From positions 426,362,740-426,426,739 of the forward strand of contig OV050030.1 in assembly GCA_920105625.2 (NCBI GenBank): a DNA stretch of 64,000 nt. The letters run 5' to 3'. Both the position numbers and the translations under genes were made by a program. Of this stretch, positions 20,801 through 35,900 are shown piece after piece. Position 1 is the first letter of the stretch. The number at the start of each line of letters is the position of its first letter. Below the pieces are notes generated by a model. The model made no database searches, was not told the origin of the DNA, and saw only the letters and a list, made by a program, of their open reading frames with translations. Source of the DNA: Clusia tigrina. Its lineage: Eukaryota > Arthropoda > Insecta > Diptera > Clusiidae.

Positions 20801-20994
20801 ACTATGCATTTCCCTCTGCCGAACTGTACACAAATTTATTTTTGTGCAAACTTTAATAACAATAATAATAATAATCATACTATGAATTTAATCTTTCCAC
20901 AATAATTTTTTTTAGTTAAATGGATTAAACACAGTAATAAATTAACATAACTAATTGAAGAGAGCTGCCAGAACCTTCAACTCGAATTTAACTT

Positions 20995-21077
20995 ACAAGC
21001 CCTGGCAGCTAGTACTCTTATTTAAAATTAGTTATAATAATTAATTATTGTAATTAATTATAGTAATAATAATAATA
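20995..21077 (+). repeat. Second copy of the AAGCCCTGGCAGCTAGT repeat
   Basis: AAGCCCTGGCAGCTAGTACTC is nearly identical to the core at 20715 and is again followed by AT-rich, AAT-repeat-like sequence. Confidence 0.5.
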
Positions 21078-24000
21078 ACTTACAATTAAGCATTACTGAA
21101 TTAGCTATTTAAATATAGTTTTGGATATGGAATTCTTTTAAAAATTTATTAATTTGTGTACTATTATTGATAAAACTTTGAAAGTGTCACTTGGGATTAT
21201 TTCTCAGCGAATTTATTGACAAGACAAGTTGCACACAGTAGTTGCAGTCACTTGGGATTTGAATACAAAATATATTCTTACGGATCTTTTTAAGTTGGGA
21301 CAGTTATTTAGTCAGTGTGAAGAAGAATCAACAATGATTATTGATTTCTCATATATGAGGTTCCGTCCACGTCCTTTTTTCTGGATCGAATAACAACTCT
21401 TGTTAGCTTCGACAATATACTCAATAACTAAATTTTGCGACAGGCTTTCATAGAAACTCCATAGTTGAAGTTTTCAGAGTTTAAGAACTTTCCGACTGGG
21501 GTGTCAACTTGTCTGTGAGTATAAGGTCCGCTTGTATTAACAAATAAAAACTTAACAGATAAACTCCAGTTAAGCGTATATAGATCATTGATATAATGGA
21601 TGTACATAAATGCATAAAGAGAAATCATTTCCACAATCAGTTGTTGTTGTAGTCCTAATTGTATTGAAAACCTTTTTTGTCACTCTGTCCCTGTTCACCC
21701 TCGAACGCTTTTAGCGCATGTTTTATCTTTTATCGGGCTGTCAATTGCATTCATTTGTTCGTTTGCGGTCGCCATGCCCGGAACTGTCATGAAACTAATG
21801 TTTACCTTTTCGCTGTCGCGGATGATACTCACTCAATTTCGTTTAGCAGTAATATTTACACGAAATGTTCGATTTGTAGATTACGCTACGAGAAAATATG
21901 TATCTACGAATGTATTTGTACGTGTGGATGCATGTATGTATGTGCATAAAGGCAACTGTACACAGCGTCTGCCCGCCCTGTTTCCCGCTGCGCTTTTTCC
22001 TAGATCAAGCCTGCGCACCCTAAACTGCAACTTCATCAGTTCAGAGAGTGGGTAAGCGCCTTGTTCAGAGGCTCGCATGCAAGTTGGGTGTTGTTGCTGC
22101 TATTGTTGTTGTTGTTGCTGCTGATGTTGCCTTTTATAATAAAAAGCGTTGCTCTGTTTAATTTTTATTATAAGTAAAATACTTTTAATATTCCAGTGTC
22201 GAAAATGTTTGTGGACTGCAGAAATTTGTATTCATGACAAGGAGAAGAGGGGCGAAGTGCATACTATGTATGTGTGTATGAGTAGTGATGTATACGAGTA
22301 TCTGTTATTAGGGTCATATTTCACTTGTAGGGTTTCCAGAGAATTTTTTTGTTATTGCTATTTTGTTGTTGTTGTTGTTTTTTTTTTATTTTTTTGGTTA
22401 TTTTGATGCACGGATGGGTTCCCTTTTTTCACGCGTCGCATATGTCCCCATTGGAATATATGAAGTGTGTTCTTGTTCGGGGTTACTAATAATACCCACA
22501 CTACTGCAACATTACACTCGCCTTTATACACATGCAAACATGGTATGCATGTGTGTGTAATCAAACATATAAGTTGCTGAAATATGTTTTTGTGATAATA
22601 TCGCCAAATTGAAGATTTTTTGTTGTGGAAAAATTATGCAGGCACTTTCTTCATACTTTTATTAAATAAGGGTGCAACATAATTTTTTTTTGTTTTATAT
22701 GTTTGCTTAAGTTGTAATCAAGCATGAAATGTCGGAAAAGTAACGAATATTTCGTTAATTAAAAATCAGGAATGAATTTTACACAAAATCAGAAATCGTT
22801 AGAAGATTGTAAATAGAACGTTAAATTTAAAAAAACTTTGTTTCTCTATTTAAAATATAAAAAAAATAATCGCGGTCACATCGCAGTCAATCCGCTTACA
22901 AAAATTTTACACTTACGGTACTTTCTTTCGACCGTAGTCTTTTCTTATGCTTTGGGACCAATGTCTGGAAAATACATTAAATCCTTTTTAATAACTCCTA
23001 TAGAGACTTCCAAATGGCCATTATTAGATACTAAATATAATAAGGTCATTTTATGTACATTTTAACAACTATGGATATAAACGAAATTGCGTCAGGCAAT
23101 TTATGCCCCTCTGAAGATATGCTTAGTTCAATAAAATTCAATTGGACACTCGCTCATCACCAGCTTGGGCTGAATTTTGTCGAACTATAGGTACCAGCTG
23201 TAAAATCCCACCCAGGAACACCAAAATTTGTTCTTGTTTATCTTAAATATTCTGCAATATAAACAATTTCTCTGCAAAACCAAAAAAGATATACATATAT
23301 ACATACATACATATATATCTTCGTTTTAATTGCAAGCAACTAATATCATATTCAAACAGAAGACACTTGTTTCAACTATTCTAGTTAGTCGGATGTATTA
23401 TAATATATTTGAATCGTAAAAGGTGTTCTATTAATTCGAGTACTATGCTAACACCTTTTAACCTTATACATATAAAATATAGTATATAAAAAATATCTTT
23501 TTATAGTATATAAAAAATATCTTCTGTCTTTATAAGAAAAGGTTCCATTAAGTAAGGTTCCAAATGTCCGCTATTTTTCTATAAAAATCAAATATGTTTT
23601 TGTTTAAATTGGAGACTGTGACACAAAAAAAGTCCAACAATTTTCTGGTTTCTTTTCTGACATACTTTTTTAAGAAACGTGTAGTAATGAGTACAATACG
23701 CTTTAATCGTTTTGTGTATTTTATTAGACGTCTTTTTCTCAATTCTACGAAATTTTTACCATACGAACGAGTGAAAATCTTCCGAGAAAATTTACAAATA
23801 TGAATTTTCAGCAAGTTCCCATAAAATCGGCGACCGGTGTTCGGACGTGTATTTGTCCATTCATCACCACACATTTGGCAATATTACGAGTACTTCATAA
23901 AATCAGCCATCACTCTCTCACACACTCACACTCTCAAGCAATATTCCAGCTTGGCAAATTTGCCAGTCGCCATAGTTGAGGTTGTTAGTAGCCTTGTTGT

Positions 24001-25538
24001 TGTTATTGTTTTCGTCGTTGGTTTGGTGCACTATTTTAAAATGCCGGAACAATTCCAGGAATGTAAAATTCAACGTAGTGCAATAATAGCGTTACTACAA
24101 CAGCAACAACAATAAAAACAACAATACTCGTAACAATAATAATAATCATAGCAGTAAACAAGAAAAAAGGTGAAAATTTTAACACTTTATGCAGACCGTT
24201 GTCAGAGTACTTAGAAAAAAGCTGCAAAAATGCAATTATAGCATAAAATATTGCTTGAAACCCATTTTCTAACCACTTGCGGGCAGTCGGACAACCCAGT
24301 TGCTGCCCCGGCTAGTTTCATATGTACATACACAGGTACTTACGAGTTTACGACGAGTAAAACAAAAACAATATTAACAACAGTGGGCAACGAATATTGC
24401 AGTGCAGAACTCAATGGAGTATGAAAATAATTACGCAAGTTATTATAAAAAGCATACATATTTCATAAGTGAGATAAAAGTCATAACTAAATTATTAAAG
24501 AGCAGAGCAGCGGTACGGGCATAATAAAAATATGATCAAAGCTTTTAATGGCATATGAACATGCTTAGGTGTGCAGTAACACAAGCAGGTGAAAGCTTGC
24601 TCTCTTGTAGCATTCGCGTAGGTTTTCCTCAAACACGCACACATGCAAGCAATAAACAAATTTTATACAAAATATTTCATATGATCACACGAGGAATTCA
24701 CTTAAATACTCCCTGCCAATTGTTGTCCTCTTAATAGACTTTTACAGGCTAGCGGTCATTGTCAATTCAGCTTAAACGCGCCTACGAACGTGTAGCTTTG
24801 TAGCCAGCTAGCCTGCAGTTAAGCAGGGCAACAACGACGAGGAGCCGCCTGCACTGACTAATCACATACGCATGCCTAGAATTATTAATTCTTCTGTACC
24901 TTCTCTTCCATAACTTCGTGCGCATATGGCTTAAATGCTTTGTTAATACTCAACTAAAAAAGTTATCAAAGTTTATTGGCATTTGCAGTACGTAGCAAAG
25001 ATCAAAAATAAAACCAATCAGCAATTCAAGTCAGCCTCCATTCCAGATACGTTTAGGAATGACACTTGTCTATTAGAACGGACAGAATCAAAGTAATATT
25101 GCCATATGCATAAAAATACCTAAACGCATTTCTCTCTCTATGGCTCCTTGTTCTGAGTCAATTAACAACTGGTCACTCCTAAAACGTCCAAAATATTCTT
25201 GAGCCGAATAGGTACTTATAAGGTGAAATTTATTTTGGTTCGTGAATGTATTTATAATGGATTAGAGAGTACATGGCGTATGAGGTACTCGATTTATGTT
25301 TATCAGAATGGAGCCATAGTTGTGAATACTTGAAGGAAAAAATTATGTTTCGGTTCGAAGATTTTCTCCTTCTTCCTCTCTGCTCACTCACCCTCTCAGA
25401 GTGATTGTGTGGTAAGCCTGGTTAGTTACCACAGCCATATTCAATAAAGGGAATACTACAGCAATTATTGGTTCTCGTTATTATGACTTTATTAATCCGG
25501 CTTACAAAGCATAGAACAGAACAGAGAAAGGGTACAAT
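21078..25538. other. Intergenic, triplet-repeat runs
   Basis: GTT/GCT triplet strings at 22090-22125, 22360-22390 and 23990-24015, with ACATACATA runs near 23290. Nothing coding is supported. Confidence 0.55.
23476..23522. repeat. Short tandem duplication
   Basis: ATAGTATATAAAAAATATCTT occurs twice back to back (at about 23478 and 23503), separated by a few T residues. Confidence 0.8.
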
Positions 25539-25707
25539 CAAAGAGTACACATACATAGAAATTGAATCACTCGAAATTTTGTGGAATGGAAGTAAAGGCG
25601 ATCTCACAAAAATCGCTGAGCAGCAAGAGGAAGCGAGATGCAACGCGTGTAATTTTTGCAACAATAACTTTGTTTGTCATGCGAGCTCTATTTATGTATA
25701 CTCTTTG
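25539..25707. mobile_element. Inverted-repeat MITE-like element, copy 2
   Basis: A 169-bp copy in the opposite orientation to copy 1, again bounded by CAAAGAGTA and its complement. The flanks GTACAAT and GTACACT form a 7-bp near-duplication. It lacks the internal CGAGGGG hairpin of the other two copies, so it is a shorter variant. Confidence 0.78.
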
Positions 25708-28700
25708 GTACACTTCTTCCCAAAATGAATCACATTCTATTGAACCTAAAGCTTATACAACAGAGAATATCAACTTAATACAGACTATATCAACTTAAAA
25801 CAAATATTAATGATGAATTCGGTAAAATTAACTTAGGAAACATTCCAGTGAAACAGGAGAACAACGAAAGAGTAAATAATTGGCAAATATCATATCCTAA
25901 ATACAATGTCAATAGACAAGTAAACAATGTCAAAAAAGAGTATACTACTAAAGTAGTTTCATTTAATAAATATTAAAAGAAGTAACTAAGTTAAATAATA
26001 TCAAATATTCACCTTATATCTAAATCGTACCATACCTATTCATGGTACCTTACGTGACCATAGAAACTCCTGTATTTACTAAATATGTTCAGTTTATTTG
26101 TGCACAAACTAATGAATATTACATTAGAATAACTGAAAATATTCTGTGAGGTTTTCCGATTAGGTTCATTCTATTTAAAGACTGTATACAACGACGTCAA
26201 GGATTGTGGTCTAGTTTTGAATGTGTATCAGGAGTATTGCTGAGTTGCATGACAGCTTATTTTGAATTTTGTTTGGGAATGCTAAGAGAAATTTATTTTA
26301 TTTAGTTACTATCAATTTTATTTAGCTACTCCAATTCAAAGCGAGATGTCAGAGGCATATAATAAGAATTGCTTATATAAAATAATAACTAAATAACTAT
26401 ATATTAACTTGGGCGTTCTCTCCATTTGCGAGTAACAAGGTTGGCAAATCGAGCAACGATATTATTTAAAAAAATTATGATTTCAGAAATATGTCGGAAC
26501 TAAACTATTAATTCCTCTATTCAAAAGAAGCACTTACCTAATAATGAAAATAATAAACTTATTCCGCGAACTAATCCTACTCAAAGTGACTTAAGTCCAA
26601 TACGAAATGTAAAATCGTCCACATTTTTTCCCCTCTCTCTCTCTCTCTGCATGGCATTTGTAATAACATATTGCAGAGTACCAATTTGCGAAATTCTATA
26701 AATTGCCTTCTTTCCGCGATAAATAGAAGGCTTCATTTCCATTGAGGGCCAAACATCTATAAGAACAATAGCAGTTACCACCTCCTTTGTTGAATGAAAT
26801 AAAAAAGGAGCCAAGAGTTTGAGCTCCCAAGGCCTGCAAAATTATGTTATAAATTCAGTTTCAAATATAAAGTGAACGCCAAGCGCAAGAGAAACCAGGC
26901 CCACACCCACGAATGCATCAAAAGATATTACAAAACAACAACAAAAAGAGAAAAGGAATCTTTGCGCAATAAAAAAAAAAAAGAGAACCGAAACAGGCCC
27001 GTTGGTGTCGTTAAGTGGTACGACTGGATTTCAAGTAAGTGGACCACAACGCTGCAAATATAAAAACATATCAAAGCTAAACAATCAGTCAGCCTCTTTG
27101 ACTGCGGCTGAGAAGAGTATAGAGTGCCTTGGTGAGTTAGTGCAGCTGGCAAAATATAACAAAAACAAGAGCAAATCCAACAACTGCAGCAAATGCAACA
27201 CAGTAAACAGCACTAAACTCCCTATTGGGAAAATGGAAATTTTACATGCGGCTATGTCTCTGTGTGTGTGCCAAAAGCAAATGGAATTGTTGTTGGCCAT
27301 TGTAGAACGTATGCAGAGGTAAAATAAAGAACACCATTGTGCGAGAGTTTCTCTGTTTGATGAATAATTTGAAGGGTGATAATGAAACGTTGGGTTTTTG
27401 TTGTTCCTATTGCGCAAAAGTTAACAGGCAGTTTATAAAAATATATGTACATATATACTATATACTATATGAACTGTAATGAACATAAAAGAAAATTATT
27501 TTGCCAGACTGCAAGAACGCCTGTGTGATTAATAAACACATACTAAAATATATACATACATACATACATAGGAATACGTGTCCACCATTTGAGTTACATA
27601 AGTAGAACTTTTGCAGTGTCCACCATTTTAACGGTCATTTATGTACAAAATTTATGAAGACTACGTGGGCTAAGAAATTTTGAACAAAAAAAAAAATAAA
27701 AAATTCAACAAAAGCAAATCCAACTTCTCAACGGCCAGCATAATGCCAGCCAGGCATCTGAGCATAGGCGCTATACCTTTAAATGCAATACAGTCCTCCA
27801 CACATACACATAGATATGTGCCGCATATGTATGCATGCATATGCACAGAGAAGCTGATGATCATCATCAACAGGTAGTAAAATGCCAAAACGTGCTTAAT
27901 GCATAAATTTACACGGTGTGCGTGCGTGACATGTCCAACTTCAAGCCACTCAAAACCCATAAAAAGCAAAAACAAAAATTAAATACATACATACATATGT
28001 ATATAAATAAAACCGAAAGAAAATCATGAAAAAACAACTCAAGCATCCAGCCTAAGCAATTCCAGAACTTTGGAACCATGGCGTAACCACCATGTATAGA
28101 ACTGGTTTTTACGTGTGGCTGTGTGCGGTTGAACTCTTACTTTACTCCAAGGAGAAGGCGACTACTGGAAGCAAAAGAGATCGGTTTGCTCGCCAGCTCG
28201 CTCACCCGCTGTCATTGAAAGCAACCTGCATACACACATACATACAAGCAGCTCCTTGCATTTGCTAGAAAAAATTTACAAGCAACTCACCTCAAACAAC
28301 AACAGATGGCACCACAAGGAACATTCACAGGCACACACACTCGAATAAAGCAGACGCTGATCAAGTAGAACGAATGAACTGATGTGAGCAGAAAAGAATA
28401 CCAACGTCTTGGATTGTTAATCCAATGGATAAACACACACCTGAGCTATGCAGCTGCAAGTACAGGTAGCAAAAAACTGCTGCTTCTTTTTCTTGCATTT
28501 CGTACATTTGAAAGTAAAAAATTAAACACACACACCTACATATACATATGAGCATACTTATGTATATACGAGAAAAAGAACTAAGAAAACAATTTGAAAA
28601 ATTTTTTTTTAACCGATAGAAATAAGGAGGGTGAGTATAAAGGTACGAAGAAAGGTACCTATATAGGAATCTTTATGTATGTAGTTATGTATACCGCACT

Positions 28701-29389
28701 TCCTTCTTATTGATCACCGATCAATATGACAAAGAAAACAAGAATTTTTTTTTATAAAAATCTTCCATCTACAAAAATGAGTTTATTTTCTGAAACTATT
28801 CAATTTTATTATAATTTACGAAACAATAAATTTTATTATAGCTTTGTCTAACTTATAAAACCAATTTTATATATTTCAGCCTTATTTATAAAGCAGTTTA
28901 TAAAAAGATTAAATTTTATTATAATTCTGTCTATTTTATAAAACAATTATATATTATTATAATTATATAATGACTTGGCATATTGTAATTGTACTGCACT
29001 GAACATAATAAAGTTCTTATATTGTAATACACTCTGTACTGAAATACTGTGTGGTTGTTTTAATATAAAATAAGTTGCTACAGCCAAGATAATTAGCGTT
29101 ACAGGACACTATAGAAACAAATCTTCAGCAGCACTACGAGGACTGCAGCAAATGTTACTTTGACAGTAGCTTTTATAGGATCGTATATCGAATTGTTCTA
29201 CCGCTATTACGTCAATGAACTCACTATAGGAAACTAGGAATTGTGGATAAAGCTGTGTGAAGTCTTTTGTAGTATTGGAAAACCAATGTCTTCCAAACAA
29301 ATGTAATATTTTTCTAATATTTCTTTATAATGGAAATATAAAATTATGTAACAAAAAAAAACCATTTACTATAAAACCATTTTCTTTTG

Positions 29390-29492
29390 CCAGCGCCTAA
29401 ACTCCCACTGATGGGGGTTCGAATACTATTCAGGGCAAGCCTTAGTTGTTAGTACTCATCCCCTCAACCCTTGCATATAATAATAATAAAAA
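29390..29492 (+). repeat. Possible tRNA-derived SINE end
   Basis: GGTTCGAATAC at 29416-29426 resembles a pol III B box. It is followed by AAGCCTTAGTTGTTAGTACTC, related to the 20.7-kb repeats, and a TAATAATAATAAAAA tail. No A box is convincing. Confidence 0.35.
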
Positions 29493-31097
29493 CTGCATTT
29501 TTAGTTGTATATTTCGTTAACTTAACTCAACAATTTGCCAGTTTGTTTGGGTTTTTTCATATTTAATTTCACTAATTTCACCCAACTACTGTTGCCATGG
29601 AATTTCACATTATATTAGTTGCATTGTATAAAAACTGGTATACATACATACATACATATATAACAGATTTAAAATTTCCGCTGGAGCTTCGCTTTCAAAT
29701 ACACCCATACCAGTCCTTCGCACCATACTCATAAAGTGGTTGCAATATAGCCCCATTTCAATCGATCCACATTCTCTATGGAACTTTCATACGAGTACTT
29801 AATTAAAATTCAATTTCCGGAAAATTTATAACCCCTTAAGACGACCACTTTTTCACAACACTCGACTGGAATTTGATTGGAAAACCGAGCGCAGAGAGTA
29901 GTGAGCAACAATCGAGCAGCGCGTGCTCGAATTACAAATTGGATAAAGAAGCAACAACAACAAAAAAGCAACCACCAGCTGAAAACACATTTTTAAAAAG
30001 ACAACAACAGCAATACCCAGCCAGCAATTATAGTAAAAGTGCAGAAAAAATGAAAAAACAACAACACAGACTGTACCCAATACAGTAAATACGTCTATAT
30101 AAAAATAAGCAAACGAAAAAAATAATACACACACTTGTTACCCCTCCAGGCGGGCAGCTGCCGTTGTGATCTTGGCGATAGATACGGGATACAAAGGCCT
30201 GAGTGAGTGAGTATATCTTAAAGATTTGTGTGCATCGACAAGCAAAGCGGCTGCCGCTCCTCTAATGCTGACTGCCTGAAGTTAACAGCAATGCGCAGTA
30301 ATGAATGGACCTCAATTGGCCCAAAGAAAACACTCGTACTCGACTCGTACACTGGACGGGAGAGAAATCTTAATTAAAAATGCAGAGCCACAAAAAGGAG
30401 CAACAAAAACAAAAACTGCCACTCGAGTCGCTTGGAACTAAGCTCACTTTGGCGGCGGAGCAGTGAAGAGTGCAAGTACCACTTAATTAAATTGCAGCAG
30501 CAGCAGTGGCATTACTGGCAGGCACGCAAAAATATTTGCAGAAGAGTTTGGACATGCTTAAATTATGGCTTATGGCTGTGTGCAAGATTTGTAATACACC
30601 CAAAACGCTGTTCATGGCACCCGCTCCACTTTTCCAAAATCACCTCAGTCGCTTCCTGGACAACAAACGAACTGCTTTATTAAGCCAAAAGCTTCATGCT
30701 ACAAGCTGCAGTAATTTGTTCATTGACTTTGCTCCAATTACTTGTGACCGTATCAATTTCCAATTTCCAATTTATTTGCTTTCCCAACCAACTCGGCTGC
30801 TCGTCGCTGGGCTGCTCGCTAGCTCGGTAGGTTGAAAGAACTTCTGTGTACAATATAATTCGAGAGCGATTGATAAGATAATAAATATGTAATTTCTTCC
30901 GAATTTCAGCATGCATATTTGTAGGGCAATTGTAAACAGCATGGCAGTATTTTTGTTATTTTCAGTAGTACACCCGGAACACTCCCAACACACAAACTCA
31001 CATACTCACAAAATTGATAACCTCAGAGCGCAGGCGGCCAGCCCACTTGCACGAGGCCATGTATTAAAATTATTAGTAACTGTATTTACGAGAGAGA

Positions 31098-31122
31098 ATG
31101 TGTGTGTGTGTGTGTGTGTGTG
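31098..31122. repeat. (TG)n microsatellite
   Basis: An uninterrupted run of TG dinucleotides. Shorter runs of the same kind occur at about 1118-1134 and 8637-8652. Confidence 0.95.
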
Positions 31123-32950
31123 TAAGCGCCATGTAAAAGAATTTAAATTTGATCGTTGGATCTTGACGTTTTCTTTAGAGCACACTGCAATAATAATACA
31201 AGCAAATTTAATTCACAATAGTCTACTCGTAACGACGAGAGTGCGCGAGTAGGGCTATGAAGCCGAGGGTAGCGAACTCATATTAACACTGGCGCATGGG
31301 TATTCAATACCTTGCAGCCAATTTATTTTAATAATGAATAAATATACGTAAATTTCGATATTATCCAAAAAGAAGATATTCTTTCTATCGTCTTTTATTA
31401 AGAACGTACTTAACAATATATCCATAGAGTCAAGCTCAAGTCTGATCTAAGAAATACAGTTGAATATGAGCAAATCATCGGAAACCTGACTTTTCCTACT
31501 TAAGAAAGAATTAACACAATTAAATGCACTGGCGCGCCCAGTACATATTTTGTGGAGTCTTTTAGATTTTATACATTTTTCCAAATTATCTCTCAACATC
31601 GTTTAGCATTTTATCTAGAATTTGCTCGAATACAACACCGGGATTTACTAGTCTTAATAAATATAAAAATGCATTTGTTTAAAATTGATAATGTGTACAC
31701 TTTTGTCAGCTTTTTATCGGAGGAAGAGGTAGTAACGCCCAAAACCCCCACAGTGCAAGCCAGATGTACGCACATATTTGTTTTCTTTGATAATACTCCA
31801 TCTGCTCCTCAGTTATTAATAAAATATTTTCTGACCTTCTGTTTCAATTCCACTCTATTTTTTTTTTAAGTAAACAATTTGTGTTATTTTTATTTATATA
31901 ATTTTTTTTATTTTCACACTTTTGTGTTTTTGTTGTGGTTGTCGTTTTCGAGGTGGCATGTAAAAAATGAACTGTTATTTATTTTCTTAACATTGCTAAA
32001 AACCTTACAAAAATACATTTTCTTCACAAATTTGTTTCTTGTTTATTTATTATTATTTTTGTGTTTTTTTCAATTTTTAAAGTTTAGTGTATTTATTTTC
32101 GTTTTCCACTTTTTCTTGTTTAGTTTCAACGTTCCATCGGTTCTGTGCTCCCTACGCACTCGCAAAGGGTGCGCTACACTATTAAATAGTCTTAGAATTA
32201 CAAGGCTATACAAATACATATATCTATATATAAATATATACCATCTTTAACATGTACATGGAGAATGTGAATTTGTTTTAAGAAATTAATATTATTAAAT
32301 AAACATAAAAATATTTTTTAAGACTTCTTAATGTAATTTCCACTCTCAACTGTCGCTTAGGAAGTAATGGAGTTGGCTCAGATCTGCTCAGACGCCTAAT
32401 TCTGTTTTAGAATACAATAAAAATCTAAGCATACTTAATTTAAAACGTATGGTATTCATTTATATATGTATCGTATTAATTAATTTTAATGGAAATTGTG
32501 TTTTGTTTGCTTTCAATTAGATTAAAGTTAATAAATGCCAAACTTACAAAAATATCGTTTGCATTTCCGCAGTTTTTTTTTGTTACTCTCGTGTAAGTTT
32601 CCAACAATTCGGCGATAGTTTCCATATTTTATCAAAAAATACAGGCGACCATGTGAATTGTGTGTTCGCTTAAATAAAAATTCCTTTGTCTATTAAATAT
32701 TTAATTAAATTAGATTACATTCTTTTAATTTAACATTTACGATGAAATGAAGATCACTTTTCGCATACTTAAGTTTAAATGCTAAAAAAAATAATAATAA
32801 TGAAGGGGCGCGCAAGAGCGGCACGACGGCAGTCATGTATCCGAACTCCAACTACGCCCGATATGCTCCCATTGTATTGTAGTAAGTCTTTTGTTTAACA
32901 CATACGCTGGCTCTCTCTCTGGTTCTCACTCTCTCCCTTCTTGGCTCCAC

Positions 32951-35900
32951 TTATATGCGCCAGCCCTGATCTTCGTCCACATTCGAGTCTGTGTCGGACG
33001 GCTCCTCACCGTACATATCGGCCAATTTGCGGAAACGCGGTCCGAAATTCGATAAGTAATCAAAGTTGAGATCTCCATCGTCGGTACACGATGCCAGACT
33101 GGACAGGCTGCCATCCGAGTTGCCATCGCCCTCGTAGGCGTAATGCCGCACGTCGTCGACCGGATAGCTGCCCGCCTCTCTGTCGCAGTTCTCCTTTTTG
33201 TCGCCGAGAAAGCCGCCTATGTCCGGAATTTCATTCGGATCTTTCATAGCCTGCAGCGCATGCGGATCTTTGTAGAGCTTTTCCTCGTAGAAAGGTTGTG
33301 ACCGCAGCACATTCAGATCGTAGTCGGTGTCGCGCTCGCCACCGCCCTCATCCTCGTAATTAATGATGGTCTCGCGTATGTCGTCGATGTCCTTCTCGTG
33401 CCAGCCATTCTTCTGCTTCTTCTGCACCACCACAGCCAGGAGAATTATCAGCAGCAGCAATATGCAAGTGATGATCGCTATGATGAAATTGCGGTCTATG
33501 CCGAAACTCACCGCCACTGCCACCGCCCGCTGGCAGCCGGAATCAATGTGCCGGAACACTGATGGCGTGCCCAAGTTGTAGGTGTGCTCATTAATCGTGA
33601 GATTGCGTATACACCCGAAGAAGCCTTGCGTGCTAGGCACATACGTCCAGTTCAGTTGATGACCGAGGTGCACCAGGTCGACTGGAGTGCCGCCGAGTTG
33701 CAGTGGTGAGTTTACATTCAGGAACTCATTGGGACCTTGCGGTGCTCCCAAACTCATGCAAGTCGATAGCCTGCAATTGTCTACCGTCATTTCGATGCTG
33801 GTCTTCTGCAGTATGATGTCCAACTGGTACGATTTGCCCGCTTGCAGTTGGATGTGCCGATGTTCGATGCGTATGCCGCCCGAGCCGTAGTCCACCGTCA
33901 ATACCGGGTATCCCTTAATCAACTCCAGCGCCAGGAAGTCCGATAGCGGCAACAGTGGATTGTAATTCAACGGTCCCAGATACATGACCAAGCCGTGTTC
34001 AGTTTGGGGTGCAATTTCGAGGCTAATCTTTGTGTTGTCACATGGCGACACCGGCTCATAGAAGGCATAGCCATTTCCGTAGAAGCCCACCGAGACGAGT
34101 TCACAATGCGGACCGGTAAAGCTGTCAATGCAGTCGCAGGCATCGTCCTCTCCTATTTTGGGGGTACCGCCATTGAGACAGAAATTGCGTATCTTCGCCT
34201 CGCATACGCACTGCGCTTCGATGAACGCATTCACGCCCACAAACGATGAAGTATTCGAGTAGATCATATACGGCACGGAAGACTTGTGTAGCGTATTCAT
34301 GCAGGACGATTCACATTTGTACTTTTCGATAAGACACTCATCGATGTTCACCATTAATATCTGCAAATCCAGATCATTCTCCAGTGACTGCTGATTTTGC
34401 GCCACAATCCCGTTCAATTTCTCTGGAGCATAGTAGGGAGAACCGTGCGCTGAAAACCGCACATCCAACGTGTTGTTCGCATTCTGCAGAACGGTGAACA
34501 CGTCCACATTCGTGACCGACGTGTTGAATAGTTTAGCCAGCGAGTACTGCAAGCGGTCCTTCATCGATAAAGAGTCGTCGGACTGAGCATCTCGTGGTAG
34601 GCTGATAAATTCCTCTTTCGACACGTTGAAGAAGCGTATACTACCACTTTTGTCGACCGCTTCTTCGGGCAATTCCCTGACCACAATTGTCACATCAGCA
34701 TCCACAGAATGACGAGGAATGAACGTAGATTCTTCTGTTACGACAAATTCAAGCATATACTCGCCCTCTTGTGTACCCTCCAGCATTGTAATCATGCCCG
34801 AACTAGGGTTAAGGCGGAAGTTGTCGTGAGGTATGCCATTCTTCCACTGGAACTGTTTGTCATCCAAATCCCAATCATCTGGATCATCGACAAAGACGCG
34901 GCCCACGTCAGTGTCAGGTGCCTCACCTTTGTAATTATAGATGAAAATCCGAGAAGATCCTTCGGACATGGCATTGTCGTTGACATCGCCGATTATAAGA
35001 TGCAGAATACTGACCGAGCTCTGCTTGGGCTGCCCAGAGTCACTGATGCGTATGGGTATGAAGTATTCCTTCTGTTCCTCACGATCGAATTGAACGTTCG
35101 CAAACAAATAATCATTGTCTATGCTGAACTTGGTTTTAATGTCATCGACGGCGTCGCTATCAATGCCGTATGTATAGGGCGGTCCATTCTGTGTTTCATC
35201 GTAGTCATTTGCCTGCAGCTGCACTACTTGTCCTGGGTTGCGATTTTCCTGCCAAATGGCGGGCATTTTGTTGATAAGGAACGGCGCATTATCGTTGATG
35301 TCCTGCAAGTTGATGGTCACCGGCGTCACCGACTTCAAACCCGTACCATCTTCATCAACAGCCGCAATCAAGACCTGCCAACTCTTGTGTCCGTTTGGCA
35401 AATCGCGATCAAGCGGCTGGATTAGTTTAAGACAACCATTATCATCGATGGTTAACATCTTCTTCTGCTCTTCCTTAACGACGAAATATTTGATGTGTTG
35501 ATCGGCATTGCGATCTTTGATATCTGGATCGTAAGCTTCGATATTCAATATACAGTAATCGAATACGGTCTCCTCCGGAATGGTCTTAGAGTAGACCTCC
35601 TTGAACACCGGTGGGTTGTCGTTAACATCCTCAATTTTGATCGTCACTGTGGCATAATCATCATAAATGCCATCAAAAGCGCGTATCTTCAGCACATACT
35701 CGGTTATATTCTCATAATCGAGCCGCTGATTGACAGTTATCTTGCCAGTTTTCTCTTCAATCTTAAAGGCATCGCCCACGTTACCACTTTCGATGGTGTA
35801 AAGGATCTGTGAGGCATTGTCTTCATCATCTGCGGTCACTTCGATTACAATGAAATTGATATTGGCATCCTCGGGCAATTTGTCGGCCACATACTCTGGC

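Larger units (their letters stand above)
25708..32950. other. Intergenic, possible leader-like islands and cadherin 3'UTR
   Basis: Islands at 26860-27330 and 29850-30700 are rich in CAACAACA and of moderate GC content, like fly untranslated leaders. A GTGAGTGAGT donor-like site lies at about 30201. The part nearest 32950 (AT-rich, many TTTATT = AATAAA on the minus strand) should contain the cadherin 3'UTR. Confidence 0.5.

Noticed and set aside
29416..29426. Functional tRNA gene
   Set aside because: Only a B-box-like motif is present. No cloverleaf, A box or terminator could be drawn, so only a SINE-type remnant is considered.
34709..35425. 238-codon plus-strand frame opposite the cadherin exon
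   Set aside because: It is an antisense shadow of the long cadherin coding exon, caused by its codon bias.
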